DNA of 6,901 bases, from contig JAHFMB010000053.1 in the NCBI GenBank assembly GCA_023269245.1, positions 1 to 6,901 of the forward strand, given 5' to 3'. The notes below the pieces were generated by a model, which was not told the DNA's origin, ran no database searches, and saw nothing but the letters and a program-made list of their open reading frames with translations. This document shows, one piece after another, positions 6,001-6,901 of this stretch; the first letter of the stretch is position 1, and each line of letters opens with the position of its first letter. The translations under genes were made by a program, and so were the position numbers. The DNA is from Candidatus Tayloriibacteriota bacterium (GTDB taxonomy: Bacteria; Patescibacteriota; Minisyncoccia; Phycocordibacterales; PALSA-1337).

Positions 6001-6901
6001 AACCATCCTAATCCACGCCCGAACCACAACCCTGTATGATCTCTGAACGTCGCGTTGAGGATGGCAAATCCTCCATCAGTCCGCCACCATCTCGTCTTCA
6101 TCGCCGCGGCGACTTCATCATCCGTCAGCTTCGCAAACGGATCAATTTTTATATTTCCTATCTTGATTCCTTTAATTTTTGTTCCCAGAGAAGAGAAAAA
6201 TTTCCGAACACCTTTTGTATTCAATGTAGCTGCCGTTTGTTTTTGACCGGATACTTGGGTAACCAGCGGTTCGGAAATTTTGGTGAGAACCGTTGCGTCA
6301 GTAAGCGTAGCTGCGGCGGCATCGTATAATGGCTTTACGGACGGGTCGGCAATCACATCCACGTAGGATGTTTTCGACGACTGAGCCACCGCGAGCGCTT
6401 TCATCTCAAAATTCGCAATGGCTATAGCCGCCGGCGAATCGGCGGCAACCGTAACCCCCTGCGCCGCCAAACGGGTAGCTACATCGGCCTGTGCGGCCTG
6501 CTGAATCGTATTCTTTTGCCGTGTAAGCGTATCCACATTGTTTTGCAGCGCGGTCACGTCCGGAAGCCCGTAGACTTTGAGGGCAGCGGATTTCGCTTTT
6601 GCCACTGCTTCTTCAAGACCCGTGTAATCGGTGAGACCCGGAATTGCAGCATCTATAATCTTTTGCGTTAAATCGTTAACGTTCTCCGACGACGGTTTGA
6701 GTTCAGTTGCTTTTGCCGCAAGTGCGGCATCACTGGCAAAGCCCCATCTCGGATTGGCAGCGGGATTGGGTGGGGTATTTGTGATAAGTGTAGGAATCGG
6801 ATGTGTACTGCGGTTTTGCGCCGCAAGCTGTGCAAGACCTGCAGTGACAGCGGCCTGGGCAGCCGTTATGCGCGTGTCCAGAGCCGTAAGTCCCACTGCA
6901 C
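1..6901 (-). CDS. Giant multidomain protein with FHA, two HExxH metallopeptidase-like and ART-like modules (partial at both ends)
   Basis: One minus-strand frame is open across the entire window, giving 2299 complete codons, so the protein is larger than this and both termini lie outside. Translation gives coherent protein throughout. Module order: Ala-rich helices, duplicated W-x-TDGG modules (258-413), helices, FHA (661-744), coiled coil (767-828), HEKVH region (973-977), HEAGH region (1250-1254), two ART-like modules (1450-1591, 1640-1820), long helical region, Gly/Ser-rich tail with the only two cysteines. No convincing membrane segment was seen. No internal Met is a credible start, because the frame is equally open upstream. 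No in-frame TGA occurs. I do not recognise a named family for the full chain. The mixture of a phosphopeptide reader, putative proteases and ART-like modules suggests an effector or cell-interaction protein, which is inference. The existence of the gene is near certain; its function is not. Confidence 0.96.
3..179 (-). other. Tail of the visible protein, residues 2241-2299
   Basis: An acidic helix (VVDAVEPILEQAMEPP), a short strand-like run (VVTITDQLALAP), and an amphipathic helix with Trp, Phe and Lys (IKNWQGSVSSIKNFFLKIIG) end in a polar Ser/Gln/Asn stretch. No motif is recognised. The reading frame is still open at the window edge, so this is not the C-terminus. Confidence 0.4.
180..287 (-). 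other. Gly/Ser-rich stretch with the only two cysteines, residues 2205-2240
   Basis: A short hydrophobic run (FHLVPVVFAQ, ending at Q2225) is followed by GAGGSSGG and C2234. C2211 lies 23 residues upstream in SACGEG. These are the only in-frame TGC/TGT codons I find in 2299. The run resembles the end of a signal peptide (VFAQ) but is too short and too far inside the chain to be one. The cysteine pair could form a disulfide closing a loop, or be an attachment or cleavage point. Confidence 0.45.
300..1145 (-). other. Long helical region, residues 1919-2200
   Basis: This is about 280 residues of mainly helical sequence without an enzyme motif: FKAAMATRIDKLALFYADSL, YQNQFVDAVARYQGFASDEK, VQDTRSILSDLASRVKSWP, KDAIRHLQIIQDAQSAARLH, and YAADLSAAISGITRDLQTF followed by EQTMNQKRAAIKANL. 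Short turns contain Gly/Asn (SLNGNKAS, DTVGNNNIFS). It may be a helical bundle serving as a stalk or as a binding scaffold. I do not recognise a family. The spacing of helices is irregular, so I do not call a repeat. Confidence 0.4.
1146..1439 (-). other. Basic patch and low-complexity linker, residues 1821-1918
   Basis: Residues to about 1865 contain IKVYTQAEMFGG and a basic helix (MQRMNWNLRRIVRGEP), possibly the end of the preceding module. From about 1866 the sequence becomes Glu/Asn-rich and then Pro/Glu/Ala-rich (KENENESFS, VPSVLPEEPTANPGLPQANA), typical of a disordered linker leading to the long helical region. Confidence 0.45.
1440..1982 (-). other. Diverged second ART-like module, residues 1640-1820 (tentative)
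   Basis: The opening VPMVTRINEDAVNAI lines up with LYHRLNRDDATIDMI of the preceding module, but the His position is T1648. Then come LDHYVFGVWA (1691-1699), YGPVMAVINPKVL (from Y1708), and SEYQVWRNNGEIKV with E1784, followed by PSTDVVAFVV. The Glu followed by a strand and then a P-x-x-D-[IV] strand is the layout seen at the end of many ART-like domains, including DarT-like ones. If related, it has a changed first motif and may use a different residue set, or may have lost activity. It could also be an unrelated alpha/beta domain. I place it as ART-like only by this pattern and by its position next to module 1. Confidence 0.35.
2127..2552 (-). other. ADP-ribosyltransferase-like module 1, residues 1450-1591 (tentative)
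   Basis: The module opens with AVLYHRLNRDDATIDMI, where H1465 sits where H-Y-E-type ARTs place the His of their first strand. It continues with a GF turn, a strand IYFSSAI (Y1500), LYGDGYDGYI (D1539-I1545) and MEVVLFNQDLF with E1561. The combination of YH at the start, a G-Y-D-G-x-I turn and E-V-V-x-F-N near the end recalls ART-like domains of phage and polymorphic-toxin proteins, with H1465, Y1500 and E1561 as the candidate NAD-binding and catalytic set. If active it would transfer ADP-ribose from NAD to a target. This is a motif-level judgement. The DNA here is about 35% GC by hand count, lower than flanking parts of the gene. Confidence 0.45.
2553..2924 (-). other. Amphipathic helical linker, residues 1326-1449
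   Basis: Long helices are expected from stretches such as PEQMQKALMVILDQIKGVED, TVKRLAAAQKLLNVLP and GKELQAIVDNAQKAIDKF, followed by a disordered-looking Gln/Thr/Pro/Ser segment (PAQSTQAPGTSS). This arrangement separates the second HExxH module from the ART-like module. No functional motif is visible. Confidence 0.45.
2925..3302 (-). other. Metallopeptidase-like region 2 (HEAGH), residues 1200-1325
   Basis: A probable strand (RNTLAILSPQTIAATY) precedes LLFYAEFLGHEAGHHADDL, where H1250-E1251-x-x-H1254 fits the zincin consensus well (hydrophobic before the first His, A-G between). About 20 residues later YDVESESRQYYFSGKLY offers E1275 or E1277 as the third ligand, in a helix resembling the E-x-E-x-x-R/D segment of M48-like peptidases. 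The layout strand, HExxH helix, Glu helix matches a gluzincin minimal core. Compared with region 1 the motif is more canonical, but the two share little sequence elsewhere, so they look like two different modules and not a simple duplication. Substrate unknown; it could cut the giant chain itself or a partner. Confidence 0.65.
3303..3677 (-). other. Tyr-rich spacer between the HExxH modules, residues 1075-1199
   Basis: This segment has an aromatic patch (VNYSDLLTYYFDYYKFTSS), a probable helix pair (FQTQLIEVAQKG and ELQVLIDELKKNLKQVY), and SEHGYTKEDALATR just before the second HExxH region. No known domain was recognised. It may be part of either neighbouring module, for example the substrate-cleft subdomain of one of them. 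Confidence 0.3.
3678..4097 (-). other. Metallopeptidase-like region 1 (HEKVH), residues 935-1074
   Basis: A probable beta strand (LERVVLGVD) is followed by MNVHEKVHEGQ, where H973-E974-x-x-H977 is a zincin-type HExxH motif. Fourteen residues after the second His comes KEIGAMYVEW; this resembles the E-G-x-A-x-Y-x-E helix of gluzincins, making E991 (or E998) a plausible third zinc ligand. Downstream are further helices (KFIWLESLVGADVMWRWA, VRRLFAQNGW, VEAALEKYG). In HExxH zinc peptidases the two His and the downstream Glu bind zinc and the motif Glu is the base; all are present. I cannot name the peptidase family, and HExxH also occurs by chance. The strand-helix context and the second Glu motif raise the odds of a real enzyme. 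Confidence 0.6.
4098..4415 (-). other. Helical region leading into first HExxH module, residues 829-934
   Basis: Mixed helical sequence with recognisable turns: WKTRLASVAPDVLDVLGALK, VSWYDASVLTNDILGNP, SPYVVAGLARLFNAMDQIP, then YSARVASLDKKYGIPNYHEV. It is probably the N-terminal helical subdomain of the metallopeptidase-like module that follows. No metal-binding or catalytic motif is seen in this part. Confidence 0.35.
4416..4601 (-). other. Predicted coiled coil, residues 767-828
   Basis: The stretch from LHQLTAAEQVQQDARDKASR to about residue 828 is nearly free of Gly and Pro, rich in Gln, Asp, Arg and Lys, and has Leu/Ile/Val at heptad-like spacing (EIDALNSVLSQQL, then VRQQAQDYKNELVVYLEQF). 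A long helix or coiled coil is likely. It separates FHA from the first metallopeptidase-like region and may mediate oligomerisation. Confidence 0.55.
4668..4919 (-). other. FHA domain, residues 661-744
   Basis: All hallmark FHA positions are present in order: DFIVGR with G665-R666, then SDSDVSL, SRSHF with S681 and H684, DIGSSNGTFI with S705, N706, G707 and T708, and VGDVIRLG before the last strands (VELRFIGF). The length, 84 residues, is normal for the core fold. FHA domains bind phosphothreonine peptides; the Arg, Ser and Asn that contact the phosphopeptide are kept, so binding is likely. The domain implies a partner phosphorylated on Thr and therefore exposure to a cytoplasm, its own or that of another cell. 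No kinase or phosphatase gene is in this window. Confidence in the fold is high; the ligand is unknown. Confidence 0.93.
4920..4949 (-). other. Pro/Asn-rich linker before FHA, residues 651-660
   Basis: The ten residues TPPNPPNPNK directly precede the first FHA strand. Such a sequence is expected to be extended and flexible, and it marks the domain boundary. Confidence 0.6.
4950..5459 (-). other. Helical region between TDGG modules and FHA, residues 481-650
   Basis: Sequence rich in Ala, Lys, Asp and Gln with regular hydrophobic spacing predicts several amphipathic helices. It includes the second copy of the helical repeat (residues 510-557), then stretches such as KKLTTDQLLDEAYRQIG and LPENVKQAITQKAAAARDI. 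No enzyme motif is visible. It runs into a Pro/Asn linker just before the FHA domain, so it probably positions that domain. The function is inferred from composition. Confidence 0.45.
5229..5372 (-). repeat. Helical repeat copy 2, residues 510-557
   Basis: This is the partner of residues 179-226: YDALVANP here against YVDVIADP, KLADPLV against KISEPLV, TTADKL against TAATL. The two copies lie 329-331 residues apart and bracket the duplicated TDGG modules and the beta-rich segment. The similarity is by eye and modest. Confidence 0.5.
5460..5660 (-). other. Short beta-rich segment, residues 414-480
   Basis: After a short helix (TAEELLARIP) comes alternating hydrophobic/polar sequence with Gly turns (ISVGTGITVSANKWEGTVIA, then KIHYRIQVTKG, then GTILLLLTRDQ read with three Leu), which predicts four or five beta strands. 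It could be a small barrel or sandwich closing the preceding TDGG module. No recognised family and no catalytic residues stand out. A Pro/Thr-rich turn (PKVAPTGPT) ends it. Assignment is from secondary-structure impression only. Confidence 0.35.
5661..5870 (-). repeat. W-x-TDGG module, copy B, residues 344-413
   Basis: This second copy of the Trp/Gly unit is 70 residues long and 11 residues downstream of copy A. It starts LTDEQI, has NWNTDGGY at residues 357-364, then VVNAS, LFAYDAIRV, and DGWQLL near the end. It lacks about three residues of the aromatic stretch of copy A. The copies match only at key positions, so this is an old duplication, not a recent DNA repeat. The Pro/Ala-rich spacer between copies (PAAPASAPRG) looks like a flexible hinge. 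Confidence 0.75.
5904..6128 (-). repeat. W-x-TDGG module, copy A, residues 258-332
   Basis: This roughly 75-residue unit starts LTDDEV, has WWRTDGGF at residues 271-278, then ILNAT, a hydrophobic aromatic stretch (LGWFIPIFKLNLFTWYDI), and ends with a GGWQ motif. It lines up with the unit at residues 344-413: both start LTD[DE], both carry W-x-TDGG-[FY], then [IV][LV]NA[TS], then YD..R[IV], then GWQ. The aromatic stretch is interrupted by Lys and Asn and is unlikely to span a membrane. I do not recognise the family; the Trp/Gly content would suit a small compact binding module. Confidence 0.75.
6222..6365 (-). repeat. Helical repeat copy 1, residues 179-226
   Basis: The segment starts YVDVIADP and contains KISEPLV followed by VSG and TAATL. 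It matches residues 510-557 in the same order and at nearly the same spacing: YDALVANP, KLADPLV, IGG, TTADKL. Shared pattern: Y, then [VL][IV]A[DN]P, about 20 residues, K[IL][SA][ED]PLV, then a T-rich end with A and L. It is likely a small helical unit duplicated on either side of the TDGG modules. The similarity is modest and was judged by eye. Confidence 0.5.
6366..6899 (-). other. Ala/Gln-rich helical region, residues 1-178
   Basis: This first stretch is rich in Ala, Gln, Thr and Lys, with heptad-like hydrophobic spacing around residues 70-150 (for example LQNNVDTLTRQKNTIQQAAQ), which suggests long helices or a coiled coil. A Pro/Asn-rich break around residues 35-55 (ITNTPPNPAANPRWG) looks like a linker. 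No catalytic or binding motif is visible. It probably acts as a spacer or stalk; this rests on composition only. The protein continues upstream beyond the window. Confidence 0.5.

Noticed and set aside
5940..6030. Transmembrane helix at LGWFIPIFKLNLFTWYDI
   Set aside because: The run is broken by Lys, Asn and Asp, and it corresponds to a shorter soluble-looking stretch in the second copy of the same module.
249..6329. The other short plus-strand open frames
   Set aside because: All are antisense to the giant gene, mostly under 100 codons, low in recognisable protein character, and lack a consistent ribosome binding site.
1..6901. TGA recoded as Gly, as in Gracilibacteria and Absconditabacteria
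   Set aside because: The 2299-codon frame contains no in-frame TGA, while Gly is abundant, so recoding is not supported.
1..6901. Nonribosomal peptide synthetase, polyketide synthase or simple adhesin repeat gene
   Set aside because: No condensation, adenylation, ketosynthase or carrier motifs are present, and the repeats found are few and short, not the long regular arrays of adhesins.
1..6901. CRISPR array, tRNA, promoter or terminator
   Set aside because: No regularly spaced direct DNA repeats, cloverleaf-like sequences or hairpin-plus-T-run terminators were seen, and all bases are taken up by coding sequence.

Overview
The whole window is the interior of one very large protein gene on the minus strand. 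One frame (codon low coordinates divisible by 3) stays open from base 6899 to base 3: 2299 complete codons with no stop. Neither the true start nor the true stop is inside the window. Residue numbers below count from the first complete codon (residue 1 = bases 6899-6897), so residue n lies at bases (6900-3n) to (6902-3n). I see no other gene, RNA gene, CRISPR array, insertion sequence, promoter or terminator. Plus-strand reading frames are antisense shadows.

Read from its N-terminal side (right end of the window), the protein is a chain of modules: an Ala/Gln-rich helical stretch (1-178); a helical repeat copy (179-226); two tandem copies of a Trp/Gly module with a W-x-TDGG core (258-332 and 344-413); a short beta-rich segment (414-480); more helices with the second helical repeat copy (510-557); a Pro/Asn linker; a textbook FHA domain (661-744); a predicted coiled coil (767-828); a first metallopeptidase-like region with HEKVH (973-977); a Tyr-rich spacer; a second metallopeptidase-like region with HEAGH (1250-1254); amphipathic helices; an ADP-ribosyltransferase-like (ART-like) module (1450-1591); a second, diverged module resembling it (1640-1820); a low-complexity linker; a long helical region (1919-2200); and a Gly/Ser-rich stretch with the only two cysteines seen (C2211, C2234).

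The FHA call is firm. The two zinc-binding HExxH motifs are directly visible, but peptidase activity is inferred. The ART-like calls rest on short motifs and are tentative. A phosphothreonine-reading domain, two putative proteases and one or two ART-like modules, spaced by repeats and helices in a nearly cysteine-free giant chain, would fit a multidomain effector or cell-interaction protein. That role is inference.

The source is most likely bacterial, using a code in which TGA is not recoded (no in-frame TGA occurs). Giant mosaic proteins of this kind are known from candidate phyla such as Patescibacteria/CPR and Omnitrophota, but nothing here fixes the taxon. Base composition is uneven: about 35% GC over the first ART-like module against well above 60% in some lines of the helical regions, suggesting modules of different age or origin.
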